From the NCBI RefSeq assembly GCF_000196255.1, contig NC_006370.1, positions 1,870,887 through 1,934,886 on the forward strand: 64,000 nucleotides of DNA. The letters are read 5' to 3'. The notes under the pieces are model-generated. The model saw only the letters and a list, made by a program, of their open reading frames with translations, did not search any database and was not told the DNA's origin. Numbering within the stretch: the stretch's first letter is position 1; each line of letters opens with the position of its first letter. This DNA is from Photobacterium profundum SS9 (GTDB lineage Bacteria; Pseudomonadota; Gammaproteobacteria; Enterobacterales; Vibrionaceae). The position numbers were made by a program, and so were the translations under genes. Shown in pieces: positions 57,242-64,000 of the stretch.

Positions 57242-57679
57242 TTATTTGTTATTTATTCTTTGCTTTCGTTTGTGTCGATTAGATGCACCCGCCGTCGGTT
57301 TCATTGGAACTGGGCGTCTCTCTGCTAAAAGGTGTTTAATAGCCAATATAGGGTGTGTGAATAACATTCTTGGTCCAGCGTAGCGCATTATCGTTTGCGA
57401 CATTGCTTTGTATTCTGGCTTATAGCAGTGAATAGGGCATTGACGACATGTTGGTTTGTTTTCGCCATAAGGACAGCGATCTAATCGCAGAAGTGCATAT
57501 TCAAGAAAGTCGACACATTGCTCACACAGTTTGCCGTTTGGCTTAAGTGTATCTGGACTCGATACTGCGTGTTGAGCGATTTTGTGATGTGCTTTGCAGT
57601 AAATATTTGTCATTAGCTGGACGGTTTTAAATTCGCTTCTGAGAGAGCCCGCTAAGATGTTTGGCAAAACTGAATGCAT
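57242..57679 (-). CDS. nitrous oxide-stimulated promoter family protein
   Basis: 145 residues. The cysteine-rich middle and the following stretch, CPYGENKPTCRQCPIHCYKP then MRYAGPRMLFTHPILAIKHL, are the signature of the family named 'nitrous oxide-stimulated promoter' (PF11756 by recollection), usually about 110-140 residues. The cysteines could bind a metal. The family name does not establish a function. The basic C-terminus (RHKRKQRINNK) is notable. Confidence 0.8.
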   Translation of the reverse strand: MHSVLPNILAGSLRSEFKTVQLMTNIYCKAHHKIAQHAVSSPDTLKPNGKLCEQCVDFLEYALLRLDRCPYGENKPTCRQCPIHCYKPEYKAMSQTIMRYAGPRMLFTHPILAIKHLLAERRPVPMKPTAGASNRHKRKQRINNK

Positions 57680-57940
57680 ATTATTACCTTTAGTTCGAGC
57701 GATAGAACTTACACAATATCGAGTGAATATTTTACTCGAACAAAGTGATATTTAAAATGCAACAAATGGTTTTTCAGCACCAAACTTGATCTTAAAACGT
57801 GATTTATATGTCACATTTTGAGTAACATGTTATCAGCATGCAAAAATAACGCTATTAGTCGCAAGATTCCTTGCTTGATGGGTTGATCTCAGTGGGTTTG
57901 AGCAGTAGTATCCGCTCCTCGTTTTTTGTGGTGGTGTGTA

Positions 57941-58234
57941 ATGAGCAGATTTGAGTGCCTTGAAAGAATTGTCGACGAATATCGTAAAAAAGTTCGTGAC
58001 GCTGAGTTCAATCGACATAATGACAGTGAAGTAGCTAAAGTACTTGTATTGCTCGTTGGGAACTCTATGTTTAATCTTGCAGATGAATTTGCTGATTGGG
58101 TAAATCGAGGTGGCGATCGTAGCTACAGCGGTAAGTTTTTTGTTTCTAAGCAGCTTATGACATTGCTAGAGCCTGTTACTTTCCGCGGTGTAACTGTTCG
58201 TCGTGATTCGATTAAACTATTCAGAGTATCTTAA
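57941..58234 (+). CDS. hypothetical protein, 97 aa
   Basis: Not recognised. Starts MSRFECLERIVDEYRKKVRD, a charged helix, then VAKVLVLLVGNSMFNLADEF and a basic C-terminal part. No signal peptide. Coding character is good and a terminator follows at 58331. The ATG at 57941 is preferred over an upstream non-ATG start in the same frame. Confidence 0.65.
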   Translation: MSRFECLERIVDEYRKKVRDAEFNRHNDSEVAKVLVLLVGNSMFNLADEFADWVNRGGDRSYSGKFFVSKQLMTLLEPVTFRGVTVRRDSIKLFRVS

Positions 58235-58330
58235 TCTGTATAGTTTTGATCGTTGATTCAATAATCACTCCAAAGTGACATTGAAGAATAGATTATGGAT
58301 TTAGCTTTACTGACAGGAAGTTAAATCGAC

Positions 58331-58358
58331 AAAAAGGGATGCTTCGGCATCCCTTTTT
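58331..58358 (+). terminator. intrinsic terminator, TTCG tetraloop
   Basis: AAAAAGGGATGC, TTCG, GCATCCCTTTTT: a perfect 12-bp stem with the stable tetraloop and flanking A/T runs on both sides, so it may act in either direction. Confidence 0.92.
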
Positions 58359-58472
58359 GCTATCTAAAATTACAAAAAATAATCAGACACTGTTGGTTAC
58401 TCTAGATAGAGTAGATCCAGCACATGATTTATGGTCAACTACGGCTAAGTCAGCTTTAGAACAGGATTAAAA

Positions 58473-59114
58473 ATGGACGCAGAATTTTGGCATAGCCGCT
58501 GGGCAGAGAATCGTATTGGCTTTCACCTTGACGATACCAATCCGGTATTAACGCAATATTGGCCAATGGTTAAAGCAACACGCGACGATCGTGTGCTTGT
58601 GCCTATGTGTGGGAAGTCTGTTGATCTGGTTTGGTTAGCACAAAAACATAATAACGTAATCGGTATTGAGCTGAGCGATATCGCAGTAAGATCTTTTTTT
58701 GCTGAACACTTGTACACACCAATGGTGACCTCGATTGGCCATGAAAGTGTGTATGCATTTGATGAGATCACCATTCATTGTGGCGATTACTTTTCTGTGC
58801 GTATTGATCCTGTTGATGTGGTCTACGATCGTGCCGCATTAATTGCGATGCCAAAGAATATGCGTGAAATGTATGTTGAGCGTTTATTGTCGTTAGTGAA
58901 AAAAGGCGGTCGCATTTTGTTGGTAACGTTAGATTACCCACAAGAGCAATTAAATGGTCCTCCGTTCTCTGTGATGAGCGATGAGGTACGCCGTTTATTT
59001 GATGGCTGTAACATCACGCTTTTAGCGCGCGATGAAAAAGATGAAACACACCCACGCCGTAAAAATGGATTAAGCCATTTTGCTGAAGAAACGTGGTTGA
59101 TTGAAGTCGCTTAA
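58473..59114 (+). CDS. tpm: thiopurine S-methyltransferase
   Basis: 213 residues. MDAEFWHSRWAENRIGFHLD is the family's N-terminal signature (xFWxxRWxxxxIGFH), and VLVPMCGKSVDLVWLAQKHN is the SAM-binding motif with the PxCGKxxD pattern. VDVVYDRAALIAMP follows. Length is standard. It methylates thiols, and in bacteria of this group also selenium or tellurium compounds. It stands as a single gene with a terminator behind it. Confidence 0.94.
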   Translation: MDAEFWHSRWAENRIGFHLDDTNPVLTQYWPMVKATRDDRVLVPMCGKSVDLVWLAQKHNNVIGIELSDIAVRSFFAEHLYTPMVTSIGHESVYAFDEITIHCGDYFSVRIDPVDVVYDRAALIAMPKNMREMYVERLLSLVKKGGRILLVTLDYPQEQLNGPPFSVMSDEVRRLFDGCNITLLARDEKDETHPRRKNGLSHFAEETWLIEVA

Positions 59115-59179
59115 CATCGGGATTTTCAAGCACGGAGCCATGAACCTATTTATTGAGTTAAAAGTAGCAGAATGAAAAG

Positions 59180-59208
59180 AGGCGAGGCTCTATGATAAAG
59201 CCTCGCCT
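59180..59208. terminator. terminator after tpm
   Basis: AGGCGAGGCT and AGCCTCGCCT pair in a 10-bp stem with loop CTATGATAA, followed by TTTG. It lies between convergent tpm and purT and can serve both. Confidence 0.85.
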
Positions 59209-59300
59209 TTGTTGTTATTATCCGTTTGTTTTTATTCTGCTGTAGATAGTTAAGTGACGTTGTCACTAGATTATTCAGTGGTAGAGAGAATAAAATTGGA

Positions 59301-60476
59301 TTAATAAATAACTTTAACGTCTGCTGCTGCATTAATAGCGTCAGAAACAGCCTGTTTGGTATCCTCACGGCGTGTTAACGCAACACCAAGGCGACGGCGT
59401 CCGTTAATTTCTGGCTTGCCAAACAGGCGCACCTGAGTCTGTGGACGAGATAGCGCGGCGGTTAAGTTATCGAAGCGAATATTGCTTGAAATACCGTTAC
59501 CTAAAATAACAGCAGAAGCCGCTGGGCCATACTGAATGATTTGCTGAATAGGTAAGCCTAAAAACGCACGAACGTGCAATGCAAATTCAGACAGATCTTG
59601 AGAGATCAAAGTAACCATTCCCGTATCATGCGGGCGAGGTGACACTTCATTGAACAGCACTTCATTTCCGCGCACAAACAGCTCTACGCCGAACAACCCA
59701 TAGCCACCCAGTGCATTAACCACTTTTTCAGCGACATCTTGCGCGGCTTTTAGTGCTTCATCTGACATCTGTTGTGGCTGCCATGATTCACGGTAATCAC
59801 CCTCTTCTTGGCGATGGCCAATTGGAGCACAAAAATGTATGCCATCAACAGCGCGTGTTGTAAGAAGTGTAATTTCGTAATCGAACTTAATAAAGCCTTC
59901 AACCACAACGCGACCCGTACCCGCACGGCCGCCTTCTTGTGCGTACTGCCACGATGCTTCGATATCGGCAGGTGTTTTAATCACACTCTGTCCTTTACCT
60001 GAAGAACTCATAATAGGTTTAACAACACACGGTGTACCCACGCGTTCTACTGCTGCGACAAAATCATCGTATTGATCGGCGAATTCAAAAGGAGAAGTAG
60101 GAATCTGTAAGTCTTCAGCCGCTAAACGACGAATGCCTTCGCGGTTCATGGTTAGCTTAGTCGCATTTGCCGTAGGAACAATATTCACCCCTTCAGCTTC
60201 AAGCGAAACTAGGGTGTCTGTTGCAATGGCTTCAATTTCAGGAACAACGTAGTGTGGCTGCTCTAATTCAATCAATTTTCTAAGTGCATCGCCATCCAGC
60301 ATGTCGATAACATGGCTACGATGAGCAACTTGCATTGCTGGTGCATTGTCATAGCGATCAACGGCGATAACCTCTAAGCCTAAACGCTGACATTCAATCG
60401 CCACTTCTTTACCTAATTCACCAGAACCAAGAAGTAATACACGGGTTGCATCAGAACGCGTTGCTGAACCAAACAT
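59301..60476 (-). CDS. purT: formate-dependent phosphoribosylglycinamide formyltransferase (PurT)
   Basis: 391 residues, ATP-grasp enzyme of purine synthesis that formylates GAR with formate and ATP. The N-terminal [20 protein letters not shown] and [17 protein letters not shown] are characteristic; the ATP-grasp core has [36 protein letters not shown] carries the metal-binding Glu/Asn pair, and [10 protein letters not shown] follows. Complete and of standard length. A PurR operator lies upstream. Confidence 0.96.
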   Translation of the reverse strand: MFGSATRSDATRVLLLGSGELGKEVAIECQRLGLEVIAVDRYDNAPAMQVAHRSHVIDMLDGDALRKLIELEQPHYVVPEIEAIATDTLVSLEAEGVNIVPTANATKLTMNREGIRRLAAEDLQIPTSPFEFADQYDDFVAAVERVGTPCVVKPIMSSSGKGQSVIKTPADIEASWQYAQEGGRAGTGRVVVEGFIKFDYEITLLTTRAVDGIHFCAPIGHRQEEGDYRESWQPQQMSDEALKAAQDVAEKVVNALGGYGLFGVELFVRGNEVLFNEVSPRPHDTGMVTLISQDLSEFALHVRAFLGLPIQQIIQYGPAASAVILGNGISSNIRFDNLTAALSRPQTQVRLFGKPEINGRRRLGVALTRREDTKQAVSDAINAAADVKVIY

Positions 60477-60533
60477 TGAATTTCCTTACGATGAGTATTG
60501 ATACTGGGTAAATGATAACTGATTTTAACAGCG

Positions 60534-60549
60534 ACGCAAACGTTTGCCT
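60534..60549 (-). promoter_or_regulatory. PurR operator upstream of purT
   Basis: ACGCAAACGTTTGCCT matches the PurR consensus ACGCAAACGTTTGCGT at 15 of 16 positions, 58-73 bp before the purT start. Purine repression of purT by PurR is expected from this. Confidence 0.9.
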
Positions 60550-60888
60550 TGTTGTTTTCGTTGATATTTTGAACGATCAGAACGTAATGGACAATAAAAA
60601 TACAATGTTGTATTGGGTAAGTATGAATGAAGTGTGAATGATGAAGTAACTTGGGTATAACGTATTGATAAGCGCATTTTCCTGTCAACGTTGTGTCAGT
60701 TCTCGTTTAAAGCATCGTGTTTAGGGAACTTTTTGGTTAGATTACTTCTGCCCACTAGAGGCTGGTAGGGGTGTATACACCTACACATTAAGTGACAATG
60801 TAACCAATATGAATTATTAGGTTTATTTATAGCAACAACAGCGTTGCGATTTTAGTTGTTTTATCAAACACAAAGTAGGCAGTACAAA
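60550..60888. other. divergent intergenic region with a 12-bp palindrome
   Basis: Apart from the PurR site, the only distinctive element is the perfect palindrome GGTGTATACACC at 60770-60781, about 108 bp before the next gene. No gene is seen. Confidence 0.4.
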
Positions 60889-61296
60889 ATGAAAAAGTAT
60901 TTCTTAGGATTCGCATTATTGTTTGCTGTTCCATTTTCATCAGCACATGCGGCACAAGCCATTGGCGTCTTTTTAGGTAGCCCAATGTCTGGTATTCAAT
61001 ATAAGCATAACGATTTACGTTTTTCGCTTGGCATTGATGACTTCGGGCTGGCAGTTGATAAAACGTTCAACCTTGGTTCTTTGTCAAAAAATTCGGATTT
61101 AAATAATTTATATACCTTTGTTGGTGCACAATACGTCGATAACAAACACGATAAAGTCGGTGTGCGTTCAGGTGTTGGTTTTGAGCTACCAGTGAATAGC
61201 TTTGAGTTCTACGGTGAGTTAGGTCCAACACTTTATGTTGTTGAAGATGTTGACCTTGAATTAGAAGCTGCGCTTGGTTTTCGTGTCCGTTTTTAA
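60889..61296 (+). CDS. small secreted or outer-membrane protein, function unknown
   Basis: 135 residues from the ATG at 60889, where the signal peptide MKKYFLGFALLFAVPFSSAHA starts; the frame opens 11 codons earlier. The mature part alternates polar and hydrophobic residues in short strands (LRFSLGIDDFGLAVDKTFNL, VGVRSGVGFELPVNSFEFYG) and ends ALGFRVRF with a terminal Phe, like a small beta barrel. No family recognised. A strong terminator follows. Confidence 0.75.
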   Translation: MKKYFLGFALLFAVPFSSAHAAQAIGVFLGSPMSGIQYKHNDLRFSLGIDDFGLAVDKTFNLGSLSKNSDLNNLYTFVGAQYVDNKHDKVGVRSGVGFELPVNSFEFYGELGPTLYVVEDVDLELEAALGFRVRF

Positions 61297-61337
61297 ATCA
61301 ATTTAAAACCAGTGCCAAGCTATATAAGAATGTATAT

Positions 61338-61376
61338 AAAAGGGCTAACCAATAATATGTGGTTAGCCCTTTTTTT
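61338..61376 (+). terminator. intrinsic terminator
   Basis: AAAAGGGCTAACC, loop AATAATATGT, GGTTAGCCCTTTT followed by more T: a 13-bp perfect stem between two convergent genes. Confidence 0.93.
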
Positions 61377-61418
61377 GTTTAATGAACGTTATATATTATC
61401 AATCATTCAGTTAGCTCA

Positions 61419-62390
61419 CTATTTCGCGAGTAAACCGACTTCGATATAGTATTTTTTAGCCCCATCGTGCAGTGGAGCTGTTAATCCATCTTTAATCATT
61501 TCTTCTTTTTTCAAGCCACTAAAAGCCGGATGTAATCTTTTAAACTCATTGAAATTATCAAAAACAGACTGTGTAACCGCATAAATCACATTGTTATCGA
61601 CTTGAGTTGAACTCACGAAAGTCGCGCCGACACCAAATGTTTTTACACCATTCTCTGAACCCATGTACATGCCGCCAGGAATGGTCACAATACGATAGAA
61701 CGCATTTTCATCGACTAACTTATCGATGACAGGCCCTGCAACTTCAACAATCACACTACTGCAAGATGTTGTGGCTTCTTTAATGGCGCCGCTAGGGTGC
61801 CCAACGGTGTAAATCATTGCATCGATTTTGTTATCACATAATGCTTTGGATTGTTCAGATGCTTTTAATTCTGACACTAATTTAAAGTCTTTCATTGTCC
61901 AGCCTTTGGCTTTCATTAATACTTCCATCGTGCCTCGTTGCCCAGAACCCGGGTTACCAATATTGACGCGCTTTCCTTTCAAATCATCAAAGGTCTTAAT
62001 GCCAGAGTCAGCTCTTGCGACAACGGTAAAAGGTTCAGCATGAAGAGAAAATACGGAACGTAATGACTTAAAAGGGCCTTTTTCTTCAAATAGGCTTGTG
62101 CCGTTATACGCATGATATTGCCAATCTGATTGCGCGATGGCTAAATCAAGTTCACCTGCTCGAATAGTATTGATGTTATAGATAGAGCCCCCCGTACTTT
62201 CGACAGAGCAGCGTATACCGTGGGTTTTACGGTCTTTATTCACCAAGCGACAGATTGCACCGCCCGTTGGGTAATACACGCCTGTAACGCCGCCTGTACC
62301 AATAGTAATGAACTGTTCTGCATGCGCGGTAAGCGATACAACTAATGAAATAAAACCAACTAGAACTGAGCTAAGAGATATACGTTTCAT
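61419..62390 (-). CDS. TAXI-family TRAP-type solute-binding protein
   Basis: 323 residues with signal peptide MKRISLSSVLVGFISLVVSL...AHA. The start of the mature protein, FITIGTGGVTGVYYPTGGAI, is the defining TAXI sequence, and AIAQSDWQYHAYNGTSLF and KRVNIGNPGSGQRGTMEVLM follow the family. It binds a small organic acid (glutamate in studied cases) in the periplasm. The fused membrane subunit is not adjacent here, so it may lie elsewhere. AAGGAAAAGAG precedes the ATG. Confidence 0.9.
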   Translation of the reverse strand: MKRISLSSVLVGFISLVVSLTAHAEQFITIGTGGVTGVYYPTGGAICRLVNKDRKTHGIRCSVESTGGSIYNINTIRAGELDLAIAQSDWQYHAYNGTSLFEEKGPFKSLRSVFSLHAEPFTVVARADSGIKTFDDLKGKRVNIGNPGSGQRGTMEVLMKAKGWTMKDFKLVSELKASEQSKALCDNKIDAMIYTVGHPSGAIKEATTSCSSVIVEVAGPVIDKLVDENAFYRIVTIPGGMYMGSENGVKTFGVGATFVSSTQVDNNVIYAVTQSVFDNFNEFKRLHPAFSGLKKEEMIKDGLTAPLHDGAKKYYIEVGLLAK

Positions 62391-62728
62391 TCTCTTTTCC
62401 TTGAATCAAAATGTGTAGAAAAGCATTTCACTGCAATATTGTGAATGTGGATGTAAAAATGTGTTCTGAACAGTATAGACAGTACTGTTTAATTCGATGT
62501 GTCACTGATGAGGCGTTATAGCAGTAAAGACGAGAGAAAGTAGAATAGTGAAACGGAGGTAGTTTGGTAAAGCAGAATGATTATTGCCGTTTGGGTATAA
62601 AAGGCAAGATCGAACAACGCCACTGTTATTCTTTCCGTATTCAATAATAAAATACAAAAAGTATGACAGTGGCGTTAAGTGTTTTAGCTTAGAAATTCCT
62701 ATTTAGCTATTTAGCTATATTAGCTATA
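62391..62728. other. intergenic region with hairpin and short repeats
   Basis: AACGCCACTGT (62618-62628) and ACAGTGGCGTT (62666-62676) form an 11-bp stem around a 37-nt A/T-rich loop, a possible terminator for the leftward DMT gene. Between them and the DMT stop lies TTAGCTAT(AT) repeated about four times (62700-62733). Confidence 0.5.
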
Positions 62729-63625
62729 TTAGCCATTTAACAATTTAGTTACTTTTTTACGGTTTTCCCAATGCGTAATAAAGGCAACAGACGCGACAAT
62801 AATGGCCGCCCCTAACCATAAACGACCGGGAGGTGCCCAACCGAATACAACCCAGCCAGCTAAAACGTTAAGAGGCAATTTGGCATGATCAAAAGGCTGA
62901 ACAAAAGAGGCATCAGCAGCAGCATAAGACTTCGCGATTGCCCACTGTGCCAATGCCGTTAACAAACCAGCAGCCGCGAGTAATATCCAAGTCATGTTTT
63001 GATCGGGAACGGTGAATGTTGGCAATGCCAAAAACAGATTAAATGGGGTGATCAAAATTAAAAGATAAACCACCATCGTAGTCGGTGAATCATAAACCGA
63101 TAACTTCTTAACCATGAGTGAATAGCTTGCCCAAAAGAAAGCGGCACCTATCGGTAATAGCGACGCCCAGTTAAAGGAATCTCCCCAAGGTTCTAGAATA
63201 ATCATTGCGCCAATAAAGCCTGCTAATGTTGCCACCCAGCGCGCCGTACCGACTTTTTCTTTTAGGAATAAACCTGAGCCAATCGTGGCAAATAAAGGGG
63301 ATGTCATCAATAACGCGATACCTTGCCAAATAGGCACAGGATAAGCGAGTGCCCACAGCCACAACTGAATACCTATAACGGATAGGAAAACCCGAAAGCA
63401 ATGTTGTTTGAAATGCTCGGTACGTAAAGCGTGTCGTAACCCCAAATTTTTTAACCAAGGAAGCATTGCAATCAAAGCAATAAAATATTGGATAAAACCG
63501 ACAGTCGTCGAGGGTAAATGAAGTTTAACGCTTAAGTACTGTGCCAAGCTATTTACAAGTGCAAATGCTAAGCCAGCAGTTAGCATCCAGCTCGCACCTT
63601 GAATTGGATTGTGTTTGTGAGACAT
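62729..63625 (-). CDS. EamA/DMT-family transporter
   Basis: 298 residues, ten predicted membrane helices in two EamA repeats: GASWMLTAGLAFALVNSLAQ opens the first and LLPIGAAFFWASYSLMVKKL opens the second. Intact, in contrast to the decayed DMT gene at 7.1-7.9 kb. Substrate unknown; the family exports amino acids and metabolites. Its C-terminus ends in a short repeated DNA motif (TAGCTAT) that runs on past the stop. Confidence 0.85.
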   Translation of the reverse strand: MSHKHNPIQGASWMLTAGLAFALVNSLAQYLSVKLHLPSTTVGFIQYFIALIAMLPWLKNLGLRHALRTEHFKQHCFRVFLSVIGIQLWLWALAYPVPIWQGIALLMTSPLFATIGSGLFLKEKVGTARWVATLAGFIGAMIILEPWGDSFNWASLLPIGAAFFWASYSLMVKKLSVYDSPTTMVVYLLILITPFNLFLALPTFTVPDQNMTWILLAAAGLLTALAQWAIAKSYAAADASFVQPFDHAKLPLNVLAGWVVFGWAPPGRLWLGAAIIVASVAFITHWENRKKVTKLLNG

Positions 63626-63718
63626 GGAATGAGACTAATAAGAATAATGAAGTCGGATAATACTCCGAACTTATTATGATTGGTACAGTAGCGAGCTGAT
63701 TGGTTCTGATTCTAAACG

Positions 63719-63746
63719 AAAAAAACCGCTAAAAGCGGCTTCTTCG
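63719..63746. terminator. hairpin between the DMT gene and the right-edge gene
   Basis: AAAAAAACCGCTAAAAGCGGCTT: CCGCT and AGCGG pair, with an A-run on the plus strand that becomes a T-run leftward. It fits termination of the leftward gene at the window edge. Confidence 0.7.
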
Positions 63747-63794
63747 TTGTGCTTACAATGAACGCTACCCAACAGATGCTGGTGTGTAGAGATA

Positions 63795-64000
63795 TTATGC
63801 CGCTACATAAGTAAGGGGAATATCAGGGTTCAATGCTTCAAGTGTTGTTTGCGTATCTGAAAGATGGCTAATGGTGCTGTCTGCTTTTTCAACTAATGCT
63901 GCTTCTGCAATCTCAGTTAACGCATAACCCGCCATATTCATATTAACCAAGGCAACTTGTAATGGCGGAAGGCTAGGATTGAAGGCTGCATTTTCAGCAT
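63795..64000 (-). CDS. C-terminus of an unidentified gene (cut by window edge)
   Basis: Leftward frame of 68 codons entering from the right edge: [20 protein letters not shown] then [20 protein letters not shown] and ending IPLTYVAA with TAA at 63795-63797. Coding character is clear and a terminator follows at the expected place. I do not recognise the family from this tail. Confidence 0.6.
   Translation of the reverse strand, partial: AENAAFNPSLPPLQVALVNMNMAGYALTEIAEAALVEKADSTISHLSDTQTTLEALNPDIPLTYVAA

Overview
The window looks like a chromosome segment of a marine gammaproteobacterium of the Vibrionaceae, most likely Photobacterium. The reasons are a small SEC-C protein of the PBPRA1643 family (named after a Photobacterium profundum gene), a Vibrionaceae-style set of IS elements, and ordinary housekeeping genes (ybiT, tpm, purT, POT and DMT transporters). 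Species cannot be fixed from sequence reading alone.

Layout. 1-12.5 kb is a rearranged accessory zone. It holds a truncated IS1595-type transposase, an alpha/beta-hydrolase gene split by an IS4-family element with a target duplication, two integrase fragments, a scar joining pieces of NhaC, DeoC and a MocR-type regulator, a DMT-transporter pseudogene, and an IS110/IS1111-type element, with small intact genes between them. 12.5-18.3 kb is quieter: a GST-like gene, ybiT, a metallophosphoesterase, a small gene broken by an in-frame stop, and a YfcC-type carrier.

18.4-51 kb is the centre of interest: a complete yersiniabactin/piscibactin-type siderophore locus. Transcribed leftward are two AraC regulators, a TonB-dependent receptor (frpA-like), an MFS protein (irp8), NRPS irp2, hybrid PKS/NRPS irp1, thiazolinyl imide reductase irp3, thioesterase irp4, salicylate synthase irp9 and salicyl-AMP ligase irp5. 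Two convergent YbtP/YbtQ-like ABC half-transporters share a terminator with irp5. Salicylate made by Irp9 is activated by Irp5, loaded on Irp2, condensed with cysteines by Irp2, extended by the PKS and NRPS parts of Irp1, reduced by Irp3 and released by the Irp1 thioesterase. Irp1 departs from the HMWP1 plan in two ways. It has no recognisable SAM-binding methyltransferase between AT and KR, and it has a second carrier domain followed by an extra Cy-A-PCP module before the thioesterase. Read literally, this predicts a piscibactin-like siderophore carrying one more cysteine-derived ring. Irp1 is broken into two frames by three single-base excesses in short homopolymers within about 225 bp. They add up to +3, which suggests sequence errors rather than a dead gene. 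No phosphopantetheinyl transferase is seen in the window.

51.5-51.9 kb is a leftward tRNA operon (Ser-Thr-Gly-Asn) with promoter and terminator. The tRNA-Asn 3' end faces the siderophore locus, echoing the asn-tRNA insertion of the Yersinia high-pathogenicity island. An IS200-type element follows. 52.7-64 kb is ordinary chromosome: lipoproteins, a POT-like transporter, a pentaheme cytochrome, tpm, purT with a PurR operator, a TAXI-type binding protein, a DMT transporter and the C-terminus of an unidentified gene.
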